NCBI GenBank assembly: GCA_000151295.1
Contig: GG745343.1
Location: forward strand, 838,664 to 902,663
Direction: 5' to 3'
DNA: 64,000 bases
DNA from: Allomyces macrogynus ATCC 38327
Lineage: Eukaryota; Blastocladiomycota; Blastocladiomycetes; Blastocladiales; Blastocladiaceae
The translations under genes were made by a program, and so were the position numbers. Position 1 is the stretch's first letter; the number at the start of each line of letters is the position of its first letter. Below the pieces are notes generated by a model, which searched no databases, was not told the DNA's origin, and saw nothing but the letters and a program-made list of their open reading frames with translations. This document shows, piece after piece, positions 43,450-54,673 of this stretch.

Positions 43450-45019
43450 TCAACCCGTGGCCTCGTCTTCCTGCTGATTACCTGCACTCGTCGACGAATC
43501 TGACGCGACTGCGTCGCGGTGTGCGGTGCGCGGCGTCACAATCTCAATCTTGGCCATGATTGCAACGTGGTCGCTCGCGTGGACCAAATTGGGCAACCCC
43601 GCCACGCCTACCTCGTCGTCTGACGGCAGCGCCAAAATCTCATGCACGCGGAACGGGAACGCGGCCGAATCCGTTGCGGCCGACGCGGTTGGGTCAATCA
43701 TGAGGATATAGTCCAGGCACCCGCGGAACGTGTCGGCAACGTTGGTCCAGGCCGGTTCGTGAAAATCGTCGTTGCGCTGCGCGTGCACGTCCGGGTCAAT
43801 GTCGCGGTAGTTGGCATACGCCGAGTAGCACCGCGGGAACGCGTCAAACTTGGCGACTAGGTCGAGCGGCGGCAAGTCGACCATGGTTTCTGGCGCGACG
43901 AGTTCCGTGTCGGGTGACAAGGTGCGCGGCGGGTTGGCGGCGGTTGCTGCCAATGATGGAGTTGGCGCCAAAGCCGAGTCGGCCGAAGTTGCACCCGATT
44001 CCGACGGAGAAGCAAGAGCAGCCGAATCAATCGGTGCCAGGTTGTTGGTGGGTGTCGGGGAGCGCGATTTTTTCGGCTGACGCACGTCCTCGTCCTTGTT
44101 GGGAATGTCGAGGAGGTCCTCGATTTGCGAGGGCGTGAGCGCTCGCTTGGTGAGCACGCAGTACTCGGGGCGTTGCGGCTGACCGTTGAAGTCTGGTCGT
44201 GAAACAAACAAGCAATCAGTCTTCGACAGCGATTCACCACCACGGCACGGTGGCAGTGGAGCAAGAACGGTACACACCACCGCAAGTGATCACGGGCAAG
44301 TCCTGGTCGTTGAACTTGGCGAGCGCATCCATGAGCACGTAGAGCTGGCGCAACCGCAGATAGGACCCACGCGGCACCCAATACAGGTGGTGGTTGGTGA
44401 CGACGATCGACTTTTGCGATTGGCGGTGCTTGAGCTCGACCATGATGGCAATGTTGCCCGTTTTGGGGTGGATCGCGGTCGGGTGCGTGAGCGGCGATGC
44501 GTCAAAGACAATTTTGTGCGATCGTACGAGGTCCCACGTCGCGGCACGCCAAGCAATCAGGCACCCGTGCCGCCCCGCATCCTTGTGGCGGTGCAAGTGC
44601 TGGTACCCGCGAATCGTGAGCTCCGAATCCCAAAGCTCGTCAACCCGGTCGACCTCTTGCAGGCACAGCAGGTCCGGGTTGAGCGTCGAGACGCGGCTCA
44701 TCAGCAGACTGGCACGCGGTTTCCACCGCAGGGCGTCCTTGGGGGTCTCTGCCGAGAACATGTCGCGGCGAATGAGGCATTGGGCGAGCACATTCCACGA
44801 GCAGACGGTCAAAGAGATTGAGTCGGCAGCGATAGGACTGGCATTTGGGTTCGGTTCGGCTGCTTGGTCTATTGCCGGGGATGATGGCGGCAGGTTGGAC
44901 TGGTTGAGCAGAGCAGCAGCGGCCGGGTTCTGCAAGCAGGGCGGCACTGCGAGCATCGCTCGGTGGACGAGACGCATTGCTGGCAGTGCTGCAGCCTCGA
45001 CTTGAACAATGGCAGCCAT
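43450..45019 (-). CDS. Angel/Ngl-type endonuclease-exonuclease-phosphatase nuclease
   Basis: Two exons (45019-44278, 44192-43450) give 494 aa. The family contains CCR4-related 3'-exonucleases and rRNA-processing Ngl proteins. Catalytic motifs are intact: CSWNVLAQCLIRRDMF (Asn), DLLCLQEVD (Glu), TNHHLYWVP (His), GDFNGQPQ (Asp/Asn, split by the intron), then CLDYILMI (Asp), and HASDHVAIMAKIEI (Asp-His). LIRRDMF and ALRWKPRASLL are typical of Ngl2/Angel rather than CCR4 itself, and there is no leucine-rich repeat. A Ser/Pro-rich insertion of ~90 residues interrupts the domain after GDFN. Start chosen at MAAIVQVEAAALPAM; the N-terminus (LVHRAMLAVPP) could be a weak mitochondrial leader. Confidence 0.87.
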
Positions 45020-46055
45020 GGTGCACGGGTTCGTTTGCAACAAGTTGCAGAGGCCGCTGGTATGCGCTGGTTGCGGGACGTCGTTCGCGACGACGACGAT
45101 GTATTGTGGACCATGTCCGCGAAGCGGATACAGGGAGCGCCACACTTACGTAAAAGCACATCTACAACGTGTATGATGAGGTCATGCTGCGGCTCGTGCT
45201 GCTTCCGGCATGACGTTTTGCGCGGCTTGTCTACATATCGGATTGGTGTTCGTGGCGCAAGCGCGTTGGTGGAACGTTTCTCGAAGGAGCCTGATGACCA
45301 CTGGCGCGTGACGCCTGCGTCCCGAAACGGAAACAGCCCACCCACGGGGGCCACGGCGCGCGCTCACGCCATGTCAACGTGCCGTGCTCCTCCACCACCA
45401 CCTTCATCGCGCCTGATGGTCCGGGCGGCCTGCGCCACCACCGCCGACGCACTCGCGCTCCTCAGACGCTTTGGTCATCGGACCCTCCCGAGCCGCCACG
45501 CCCGCGCACAACCATGCGCATGCGCCATTCTCGAATCGTCCAAGTCGTCTGCTCGCGTTTGTGCTAGACCAACGTCGCCAGACGCGGCCTTCTCTCCATC
45601 CCGCCAACTCCACACTTCTCGTCAACGTCGGCACAACCACGTCGCTTCCTTCCACGCTGTCTGCACATCGACCACGCCCGCCGCCAGGCCAGCGCCAGCT
45701 GCGGCACCCCCAACCGAACGCGCGCGCGTCGCTGCCAGCTTGAACCACCCCGTCCACCCCTTGAACCTGGGCACTGCCCGCCGCTTCGCCTTGCGCACCG
45801 ACCCGCTGCACTTTCGTTGGTGTGCCGCGCACCCACGCCAACCACAACCACGCCCTCGACCGCGCTGCTGCAGCGCCCCGGACCCGACATAAAGCTCGCG
45901 CGCGTCGCCGACCGGCTCGTCGCTCCAACCACGCCGATTCTCGACTCGTTCCACTCGTCCATCGAGTTGGCTCTGACCTCATCGACGTCGACGCACAACC
46001 GCTCTCAACCCTTGCTAGTCTCCCCACGGCGCATGCCCGCATCGCTCCTGTCACC
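45020..46055. promoter_or_regulatory. Divergent intergenic region, no gene seen
   Basis: About 1 kb between divergent start codons. Long open frames on both strands (to 309 codons) are explained by high GC. None has a recognisable motif. Confidence 0.5.
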
Positions 46056-47358
46056 ATGAGCGCAACCATGGAAGTCTGGACGCGCGTCGTGTCAGCCGTC
46101 ATGACGCTCGACGATGCCACCAAGGTGCGCACTCACGCTTCGCTCTCCGTCGCATTCGGTCCCATTCTGGTGTCTTGGTGTCGGTCGGTCGTTGCTGGTT
46201 CTTGGCCGAGACGATTGTTCAACTGCGGTCGATCGCCAAGCCGCAGCAGCAACCGCGCTGACCGACTGGACCGTGGGCACCAGCCCCAGGTTCTATCCGA
46301 TGAACGTGCGCATCCGGCTCACTCTCCCAACCCTATACTCTCTCTGTAGAACACCCGCAGCACGCTCGACAATGCCATGGCCTACCTTGATTCGGCGCTC
46401 GCCGACTCGGCCGACAAGATGGCGCTCGTGCAGGACTCGGACGTGGCCATCAAGCGCTCGCAGCTCAAGGAGCTCGCGCAGCAGCTGTCGCGGCTCATGC
46501 ACGACATGATCGACATTGTCAAGGACGACATTGTCACGCTCGACGACGCGCTCGAGGCCTTTGTCGTCGACATGACCAGGTACTACAAGCTCTACCAGCG
46601 CCGGGCCTTGGACGCGCCCGAGCAGGCGCTGGCGCAGACCAAGCAATGCGAGCTGCTGGTGACGGAGGCGACGGGTGCGCAATCGTTTCTTCTCTTTTCC
46701 GAATCGGAGAATACCTCGCCAAACTGACCATTGGTGCCATTCTTTCTTGATTCATTTCGGAAATGCAGATGCGTACGACACGTTCCGGTGCAAGCTCGAG
46801 GATATGGCTGGCTCCTTCCTCAACATGCCCACTTCGACCAACGCGTCCTTGGCCCCGTCTCCGCCCACGTCACCGTCATCCCCCGCGCACCCCGTCGCGA
46901 CCGCGCACAACGTCTACGTGCCCGGTGCCGTCATCACCGAAGAGCCCTCGTCGACATTTGTCGCCAAGTGCCCACCGCCGCTCGTCTCACTCGTACACCT
47001 GCAACTGCAGATTCGTGCGATTACCGACGCGCTCGCACGGCTCGCTGACGCGGCTCAGAAACCGCCTGCGCTGGCCATGACCCCGCTGTCGCTGCCCTGG
47101 TCGCGCACGCTTACGCTCGGGTCCGTCTCGTCACCGTCCTCGCCGCGGTCGAGCTTCACCCTGGCTAGGCCGTTTGCGCTGCTTGGGATCGGCAGTGGTT
47201 CGCGCCCACGCAGTGTGAGCTCGATTGACGATGGTCTCGTCTCGCCGTCGTCGAACACGAGCCGATCGTCGTCGATCTCGCACAAAATGAGCCGTGGCTG
47301 GTCGAGGCTATCGGACTCGGTCAAGCGCGCTGCGTCGTCGCTGTCCCCGTCGTCGTAG
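46056..47358 (+). CDS. Helical protein of unknown function
   Basis: Three exons (46056-46124, 46350-46674, 46769-47358) give 327 aa. The first ~150 residues are predicted almost entirely helical by eye (AMAYLDSALADSADKMALVQ, LKELAQQLSRLMHDMIDIVK) with regular hydrophobic spacing, which could be a helical bundle. The C-terminal half is Ser/Pro-rich with clusters of Ser (SSIDDGLVSPSSNTSRSSSI) and ends in a basic patch. I do not recognise the family. The splice joins give continuous phase (0, then 1) and the helical pattern runs across both junctions, which supports the model. The first intron (225 nt) is long. Confidence 0.6.
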
Positions 47359-47753
47359 TACCTTGCCGTGCACGATCGCGACGCGGCCGTGTTGTTTGTC
47401 TGTGCCCCTGCGCGGGTTCCGTTGCTTTCTTTTTTGTCCCCTCTGTATGTAGAGACACCGGCGCCGCCCCCTTTTCGTCGTTCCTTCCTTGCGTTTGGCT
47501 GGCTTCGTTCCCGCGTGCAGTTCCCCAAATTGTAAATAATTTATACCTCTCTTCCTCTATTTTGTTTTTCTTCGTGCCTCGAATTGGAAGAAGTAAGAGC
47601 CATGTTCGTCTTGATTTCATTTTCGCTTGATCTGTTCTTGCGTTGTGAGCAACCAGCTACCACCGACGCGATTGGCATCAACCATCACTGGCTGCCAAAT
47701 TTTCCATGAACCATTTGAACTAGACCGACACCAACTCACTGCAATTTGATCCA
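47359..47753. other. Intergenic, no gene seen
   Basis: 3' flank of the helical protein and 5' flank of the CDC50 gene, more AT-rich than the genes (for example TAAATAATTTATA near 47533). Confidence 0.55.
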
Positions 47754-49351
47754 ATGTCGGCACGCAGCTCGAGCCCGCCATTGCGGGCCACGTCGCCCAA
47801 CGATGATGGCCTTCGCCTTCGCACGACTGGCCGACACGACACGAACGAGGAAATGGACGCCCACGAAAAGGCACCGTTACTATCCAGTACGCGCTCGACA
47901 AAGCGACGGGATCCTTGCGCTCTCAAGTCGTCTCTAAACTGACCGGTTTTTCAACTAGTGCACGGGCTGCGGCAGCAATCGCTGCGCGCTTGGCAGCCGC
48001 TGCTCACGCCCAACGTCATGATTCCCGTGCTCGCGCTGCTCGGGCTCATATTCGTACCGCTCGGTGCATTCCTGTGGATTGACGGGCACCGCGTACGTGC
48101 GATTTACCACCTCCCGCGTCTCAAAACCGGCCCATCGCGCGTCAACTCATCGCGACACGGCGACATCTAGGTGTTTGAGCTCGCCATCGACTACACAATG
48201 TGCAGACAAATGGCGCCGACAACATCGTTTGCGCCGCTCCCGCCGATGCGCCTGGCCACGGTTCGTGGGGCCGCACGCGGCACGAACCCACTCGTGCGCT
48301 GGAAACGCGACCTTGTCCAGGGCAGGGTACAGTGCACGCTTGAGTTCACGCTGCCAAGGACGCTCAAGCCTCCAGTCTTCATGTATTACCGCTTGACCAA
48401 CTTTTATCAGAACCATCGCCGGTGCGTCGGGCTTGCTGGGTCGGTCGGTGCGCGTTTGGTTGATTTGCGCTGACGGACGCGTCGCAATCCAGTTACTCGC
48501 GCTCGTTTAGTGACAAGCAACTCCGTGGCGAACCTGTCCACCCGGAAGGGATTGATATCGCGTGTCGCCCGTACGGCCGTGTCGCCCCGCACTCGGAGGC
48601 GGTCTACTACCCGTGCGGTTTGATTGCCAACACGTTCTTCAACGGTATGTACCCCGAATGGACGCTCCCGGAATCGTTTCCCATCGCAGAGATTCACTGG
48701 AACTGACGTGCGGCTCATTCGACACCATAGACACGATCAGCGACCTGACCGAGGTGGCCACCAACATCACCTACGAGTTCACAGAACGCGGCATCGCATG
48801 GCCGTCCGACCACCGCAAGTACGCGCCATTGCGCGGCTTTGACCCGGACCTGCACGTGCCCCCACCTAACTGGGTCGCGACGTACGGCGACCGGTACGCC
48901 GAAATGCCCGACCTCGCGACCAACGAGCGGTTCCAGGTGTGGATGCGCACCTCCGGATTGCCCAACTTCTACAAGCTCTATGGTCGCAACGACTCGGAGC
49001 CGCTTGAGCGCGGGACCTACCGCGTCGTGATCACCGACAGTACGTTGCCCACCTGTTTTTTCGCGGATTGAGCCGCGTTCGGACTCACACTTTGGATTCG
49101 CGGAAGACTACAACGTGGCCGATATCAAGGGCACCAAGTCGCTGGCGATTTCCACGTCGGCGATGCTCGGCGGGTACAACCCGTACCTTGGCGCGCTGTA
49201 CATGGGCACCGGCACCATTTGTCTCGCTCTCGCCGCGATTTTCTGGATGCGGCACCGCACCAACCCACGTGCGCTCGGCGATCACAGGTATCTATCGTGG
49301 GTCCAAGCCATGGGTGGCACGGCCGGGGCACCACCAAGCAAGCCATCGTAG
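47754..49351 (+). CDS. CDC50/LEM3-family phospholipid flippase subunit
   Basis: Six exons (47754-47886, 47959-48092, 48171-48421, 48493-48644, 48731-49039, 49107-49351) give 318 aa. CDC50 proteins are obligatory beta subunits of P4-ATPase flippases. After a disordered N-terminus comes [20 protein letters not shown], then the first membrane segment ([18 protein letters not shown]). The lumenal domain has the family blocks [18 protein letters not shown], then [20 protein letters not shown] with IANTFFNDT, and ends [20 protein letters not shown]. The second membrane segment is [20 protein letters not shown]. Each of the five junctions is confirmed by conserved residues straddling it (for example NHRR|YS and TD|NYNV). 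Acts in Golgi, endosome or plasma membrane depending on the partner ATPase. Confidence 0.92.
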
Positions 49352-49510
49352 AATTGGAATCGGTCTGGTTGCGCATTCTATCCTTTCTTGCGCATGGCGT
49401 CGCGCATCGGTCGGTCGGACTGTCGGTCGGTCCATCATGTTATGTATATTCGCGCTCGATGATCCCAAAAATTACAAGACGCGCGTTTCTTTGTCTTGCT
49501 CCACTCCCCT

Positions 49511-50066
49511 TTACTTCTGCGTGTGCGGCGCGACAAAGTTCTCGATGAACTTCGGGTCGCGTACGCCCATGAACCGGTCGACCTCTTTGCCGTCCTTGAA
49601 CAGGACTACGGTCGGGAGCGCGCTCACCTGCATGCATATCACCAGAACGACCGTCAACAAGCGATCCCATTGTTCATAACGGGCATGAGACCGATGAGCC
49701 GTACCGAGTGCTTCGCGGCCAGCTCCTGCAGCTCATCACAATCCACCTTGACGACCGAGAGCGCGTCGGCCTTGTCCTTGGCCAGCTTGTCGAGAAGCGG
49801 CGCGAGCGTACGGCAGGGGCCGCACCACCTGGAGTTTGAGATCAGCCGCGTGATTCGTGCATGTGGCGTGGATGACAGCACACGTACGTCGCGAAAAAGT
49901 CGACGAGGACTGGCTTGCCGGACGTCAACACCGACTCGAAGGCGTCGGTCGACCCGATCTGGACGACCTTGGTCGCGGCGACGCGCGTCGTCGTGAACGT
50001 GCGCGCGGGCGCGGTAAACGTCGCGTTGCGGAGAGTCGCGAAGACGGTCGTGCGGAGGGCGTTCAT
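49511..50066 (-). CDS. Mitochondrial thioredoxin
   Basis: Three exons (50066-49888, 49828-49705, 49627-49511) give 139 aa. The presequence-like start (MNALRTTVFATLRNATFTAP) is rich in Arg/Thr/Ala and lacks acids. The thioredoxin fold follows: [20 protein letters not shown] with the CGPC active site split just before Trp by intron 1, VVKVDCDELQELAAKHSVSA with the cis-Pro motif ALPTVVLFKDGKEV, and EVDRFMGVRDPKFIENFV. The donor at 49704 (GTACGG) is preferred to a later one because it restores the usual V-x-A-x-PT spacing. Likely a matrix protein reduced by thioredoxin reductase. Confidence 0.9.
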
Positions 50067-50388
50067 GGTCGTTACAGGTGGTGATCGTAATGAGATCGAG
50101 AGCCGCGTTCGTGTTGAAGGAGTGTTGTCAGGAAACGAACTCCCCAACCTGACCAGATCTGAGCGCTATTATATTGGCCCTCACTGGAAATCACAACACG
50201 AATTTCTTGCACAACGAATGATAACCACCAGGTGGGGAAGAATGAGCGTCGAGCAAATGCCCAATATTTCGCAAACACGGCCAGCGCTCACCATCCCAGC
50301 GCGCTCTCTGGCGTCTCCTGGTCCCCAACACGGAACCCCCGCGCCGGCTACCGCGGCTCGTTCATATCCACGAGCAAGCGGACCGACT
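50067..50388. other. Intergenic, no gene seen
   Basis: Thioredoxin 5' flank and 3' flank of the isomerase gene. Nothing recognised. Confidence 0.55.
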
Positions 50389-51782
50389 TTACATCTTAGG
50401 CTTGGGCTTGCCCATTTTCTTCATGAAGAACTGCATCACGCGCTTCTCGCACTCTTCCGACGCCATCCTAACATCGCAACGAACACGCGTTTGTGCCGTT
50501 AGTCTCGAACCGAGAGCGAATCACGCGGCGCAGTACCAACGTACCGCTCAATGAGCAGGTTCATTTCATTGTAGTTGGCGCGGTCGATCTCGTTGGCGCG
50601 GCGCCGCACAAGCCGCTTGGTCTTGGTGAAGGCCTGCGGCGGCAACGACTTGGCGAGCTTGCACGCGCGCGCGATCACTTCCTTTTGGAACGTGTCGATA
50701 GACAGAATTTCGCTACGCGACGACGAGAGTTGCAATCAGCTGCGTAATCCTTGCACGGGAGACAAGAAAGAAATCGAGGCAGACATACGCGATGAGGCCA
50801 GTCGGCAGCAGCTCCTCGGCCGTGAACTTCTTGCCCATGTACTAGGAGCGCGGAGGGCATTGGTCAGCTTCCAATCTGCGCCGATCTCGCGTGCAATAAG
50901 AAGTGAAAGACGCACGAGCATCTGGTTCGCGATTGCCGGCCCCAGAATCTCCGGGAAGAGCACGCTCGACCCGCCCTCGGCACAGAACCCCCACTGCATG
51001 AACGGCGCCATGAACCACGCCTCCTTGGTCGCAAAAACAAAGTCGAAGTGTGCGAGCGTCGTGGCCGCAAACCCGATCGCGGGACCTGCACACCGCCGTC
51101 GTCAGTGATTCACGCCGCTTTCGATGCGACTCCGCGCATGCAAGAATACGCACCGTTCACACCGGCAATTAGCATTTTCGGGAAATGAATCATGGTCGAC
51201 ACGAGCTCGCGCGTGATGATGCCGCGCTCAATCAGGTCACGGTGCTCCGGCGCCAGGTCCGGCAGCGGGTCCTCGAGCAGCTTGATGTTCGGGTTCGCCT
51301 CGCAAATCGCGCGCACAGCCAGGATGCCGTCGGCCTGGTCGGGCGTCGGCGGCGTCAGCTCATTGCCTGACGAGTAGTACGGGCCCGTCCCGACAACCAC
51401 CGTCACGAGCACGTCGTCGTCGACCGCGGCTACAGGTTACGACGTTGCGGAATCCATCAGCGTATGGTCGTGGACGCCAGTTGAGGGAACGAATGGGTAC
51501 GGACCATCGTTGAGGGCCAGCAACCACTCCTTGTACGCGAGCGGCGACAGGGCGTTGTATCGCTCAGGGCGCGAGAAGGCAATGAGCCGCACACGACCGC
51601 CCTCGAGCGACGTGACCTGCAATACATGGTCGATGCATCAGCGGCTGTTGATCATGTTCACGTCGAGACAATCGACGAGTCGCACGGGTTGCAGGTGGTC
51701 GCGATTGCTTGCTTACTTTGATGGTCTGGTACTGATAGCCCTCGGGCGCGCGCCGAGCAAACACAGTGCTTGGGTCCGACAT
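50389..51782 (-). CDS. Crotonase-family enoyl-CoA hydratase/isomerase (ECI-like)
   Basis: Seven exons (51782-51717, 51616-51505, 51429-51154, 51085-50916, 50841-50789, 50712-50545, 50467-50389) give 307 aa. The fold motifs are LIAFSRPERYNALSPLAYKE (N-terminal crotonase block), GTGPYYSSGNEL (first oxyanion region), VNGPAIGFAATTLAHFDFVF (second), and WGFCAEGGSSVLFPEILG. The Glu in AEGGSS corresponds to the base of delta3,delta2-enoyl-CoA isomerases, used to process unsaturated fatty acids in beta-oxidation. YMGKKFTAEELLPTGLIA and the C-terminal helices complete it. The product ends KPKPKM with no SKL-type peroxisomal signal, so its location is unclear. It has the most introns per length in the window. 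Confidence 0.88.
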
Positions 51783-52013
51783 GATGGTGTTTTTGGTGCG
51801 TCGTGCAGCTGCAGCAAGAGTCCAGAGAGGAGAATGGATGCCGTCGTGTTTGCAGGGCCACAAACGGCAGCAGATTTACACGGTTGGCCAAAACGACGGG
51901 TCGCTCGGCGCAAGCGGGGGAAAAGGAGAAAAAGTGAGATCACATCCCACTGTGAATGAAAAGCAACGATGCCACAGGTGAGTCAGAAATGAATTTTGTG
52001 AAGACCAGATCAA

Positions 52014-52085
52014 GTCCATTTAGTCTAATGGTAGAACACCAAACTCTCGACGTCGCGGTCAGGGATCGATTCCCGGACCCAGCAA
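52014..52085 (+). other. tRNA-like sequence, probably a degenerate tRNA
   Basis: An A-box match (TAGTCTAATGG, 52021-52031) and a B-box match (GGATCGATTCC, 52063-52073) are spaced as in a tRNA. The T-arm forms GGG/CCC with an ATCGATT loop. The anticodon arm (CCAAACTCTCGACGTCG) does not pair as a normal 5-bp stem, and only GTCC/GGAC pair in place of a 7-bp acceptor stem. It is best seen as a tRNA pseudogene or tRNA-derived head of a repeat; the D-arm resembles tRNA-Glu/Asp/Gly. Confidence 0.45.
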
Positions 52086-52279
52086 ATGATGAAGTTTTGA
52101 CAGTTGTTCATGATGCTTTTTGTCAACCCTTCATGCTGCCTTGATCGCTGCTGAAGATGTCTCTGGGCAGAAATTCGTGCAACAAAAACATCCAGTGTAA
52201 CCTGCAACAAACGCAAGTGCTGGGTGCCTGCTGCTCAATTAAAATTAAAGAGCAAAGGGGGTTTTGAAGTTGTACAGCA

Positions 52280-52855
52280 TTCTTCACAATGATGCTTCAA
52301 GCATCATGAGCATATCTCATCTATTGTGAAGCAAACATCGACAATAACAGGCAGGCGGAAAAGGGCCTGCCCCATGAGGAAACCTGGAAACCAGGAGAAA
52401 AACCTCATGAGTGCATGGCCCCTGCATCCCTGGCTGCCCATGCACCCCTGGTGTACAGCCCCCTCTAGCCAGATCCCCCCCACTCTCTTTTGTCAACACA
52501 AACCACTGCATGGATACATTTCCGTTTTGTGCCAACTGTCTGTGCTGTCACCAAGGATCTGTACTGCACTTTTTTGTGCTGCAGTACTCCTTGTGTTCTT
52601 CACATGTGTCTCTGCATCAGCCTGTGGAGAGGAGCAGGGATCTGGCTTGAGGGGGCTGTGTGCCTGGGGTGCACAGGCAGCTGGGGAGGCAGGGGCCACA
52701 TGCTTGTGAGAGGTTTTTCTCCTGGTTTCCAGGTTTCCTCATGGGGCAGGCCCTTTTCCTGAAATCGGGTTTTTTGGCCTGCCTGTTATTGTTGACATTT
52801 GCTTCACAATAGATGAGATATGCTCATGACACTTGAAGCACCATTGTTCAACCCA
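52280..52855. repeat. Foldback palindrome with ~210-bp arms
   Basis: The left arm (about 52280-52490) is repeated in inverted orientation on the right (about 52630-52855) around a spacer of ~140 bases. Long blocks are identical, such as CATGAGCATATCTCATCTAT and CATGAGGAAACCTGGAAACC, interrupted by point differences and an insertion of about 15 bases in the right arm near 52765. Possible sources are a foldback or MITE-like transposon, or an inverted duplication. I see no obvious target-site duplication or coding capacity. Confidence 0.85.
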
Positions 52856-54673
52856 GAACAACAAGCATTGCACTTTGATGCAAGGCAGCTTGTACAATGC
52901 CCATTGTTCAGCAAACCAGTTGAACTGGATCCTTGCAGTGACAATTGTCACTTTCAACTTGAGACAGCCAACAAAACTGGACCCAACCAGAACAACTTGG
53001 CCTGCTGTGTCATGTTCTGCTGCATATGCATGAGAGTCAGTGGGGGCCACTCTCACCCACCATGGTGATGGAAGCGTCCATGTGCAGTCACAGTTGCATA
53101 GTTGAGCACTGGCAATCACATTGACCTGCACTGATGCAGCTGGTAGCATGGGGCCAGGCCCTGGTGTACCTGCTCATCACTGACCCCCTCATTGCTGACT
53201 CAGGCTCTCAGAGCTCCTTTGTGGCACAGTCGCCTCCTGTGCAGGCAGTGTGCAAAAGAATGTTCTCTCCATTGCTTGTGGCAAGCCAGCAGCATGATCA
53301 GCCAGGAGTGACCAGGAGCAACCAGTGCTGGAATGGCAGCAGCAGAATGTGACCACAACAGACAGGTTTTTTGCTGGCCCAAGGATCCCAGTCTTGGCTG
53401 GGGCAGGCTTGGTTTGGGAAAAACAGCATGCAATCTTTGATTTAACATGACAATAAGGTCAGGTGTGGGCTGGTCCAAATAGGAAAATGAACCAGTTTGA
53501 AACAAAAACTGCATGCAAAAGTGAACCAATTGGGACAACTTTGAAACCCCAAGAATGGTGATCAACAACCAATCCATTGGCATTCTGTGATAACAATTCC
53601 AACTTCAAGACACAGAGCAATCACAGGCACACGACAAAATCAGGCCTGCAGTGACGTGAAACACCACTTATCATGATGGCCTTCTTGCCAGCATAGCAGT
53701 CCTGGAGAATGACAGCAACCTGTGGGGCAGAAATGGATGGATGGGTATGGCTACCAGCAGTTTTGAACAGCATTGTCAGCAACAAGTACTTTGCCAGGCC
53801 TGATGAACTTCATGGTTGGGTTGTTGGAGTCGGGATGGGTGCCAGGCGAATGAGAACGAGGTCCGTGCTAGAGGGGGGAAGGGATCATCACGTTGGGGGC
53901 ACAATAGATGCCAAGCAAAAGCAGCGTGCTGGCAGGCGATTTTCAGACGGGATTGTGCTGTTTTCGAGCGTTTGTGAGCTGAAATGGCGCTTTAGCCAGG
54001 TAGATTCCAGTTTCATCTTCTTTCGCCACCGCGCTTCAAGTTTCGCCCCCCCCCTCCCGGTTTCGCCCACGCCGATGACTCGGATGACATGAACAACGAA
54101 CAGAACCAAGCTCGAAGGCACGCCCACGGACGCCCAACGCGACCGCCCGGCAACCACACGGCCCACGACGCGCGGCAAACCCCGGACTCGGCCCGTGTTG
54201 CTCGCGAAATGGAACCGGTTCACGCAGCGGACCACCCGGTGCCACCCTGCACCCTGCACGGCTCGTGGTGAGGTGCTCAGGCCCTGTTGCCGTGCCTTCG
54301 CGGACGCGCGCGCCACCAGACGCGCCGACGAAGAGGAACAAGTTCCTGCGAGCCGAATGCGCGACGTGGGACCCGAATGATGGACCGTGCTCCAGCAATA
54401 TGTCGGTGCTCGTGGTCAAGACGCGGGATCGGCAGCTTTGCTCGACGCTACCTCCTGCACTACGACGTTTGAGCACGAGCTCGTTGCTTTTCCGCCACCC
54501 CCGCTTTACCGCCAGTCTGAGGGGACTCGTCCGAGCTGCGCCGCTGCAAGATCGACGATCCTGAGCGCAGACGGTTGTGTTCCACTTCTCCAGCAGCAAA
54601 CAGCAACTCCATCGGGCCGCTCACGAAAAGTCCTGCAAGAGCCGGTGTTGATTGACACCTGCATCGTGCAACC

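Larger units (their letters stand above)
51783..54673. other. Gene-free island, mostly CpG-poor
   Basis: About 2.9 kb without a recognisable gene. A tRNA-like sequence lies at 52014-52085. From roughly 52090 to 53850 the sequence has a different texture: AT-richer, with abundant TG/CA and very few CG pairs, unlike the CpG-dense flanks. It contains the foldback palindrome listed separately. Short open frames here (up to ~136 codons) show no transposase, reverse transcriptase or other motif. From ~53850 on, composition returns to normal and forms the 5' flank of the membrane-protein gene. Confidence 0.7.

Noticed and set aside
44963..45892. 309-codon plus-strand frame in the divergent region
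   Set aside because: Low-complexity Pro/Arg/Thr composition, no splice-supported continuation, and it overlaps the start of the nuclease gene on the other strand.
52280..52855. Foldback considered as an LTR element or DNA transposon with a transposase
   Set aside because: The arms are inverted, not direct, and no reading frame in or between them has transposase or polymerase motifs.
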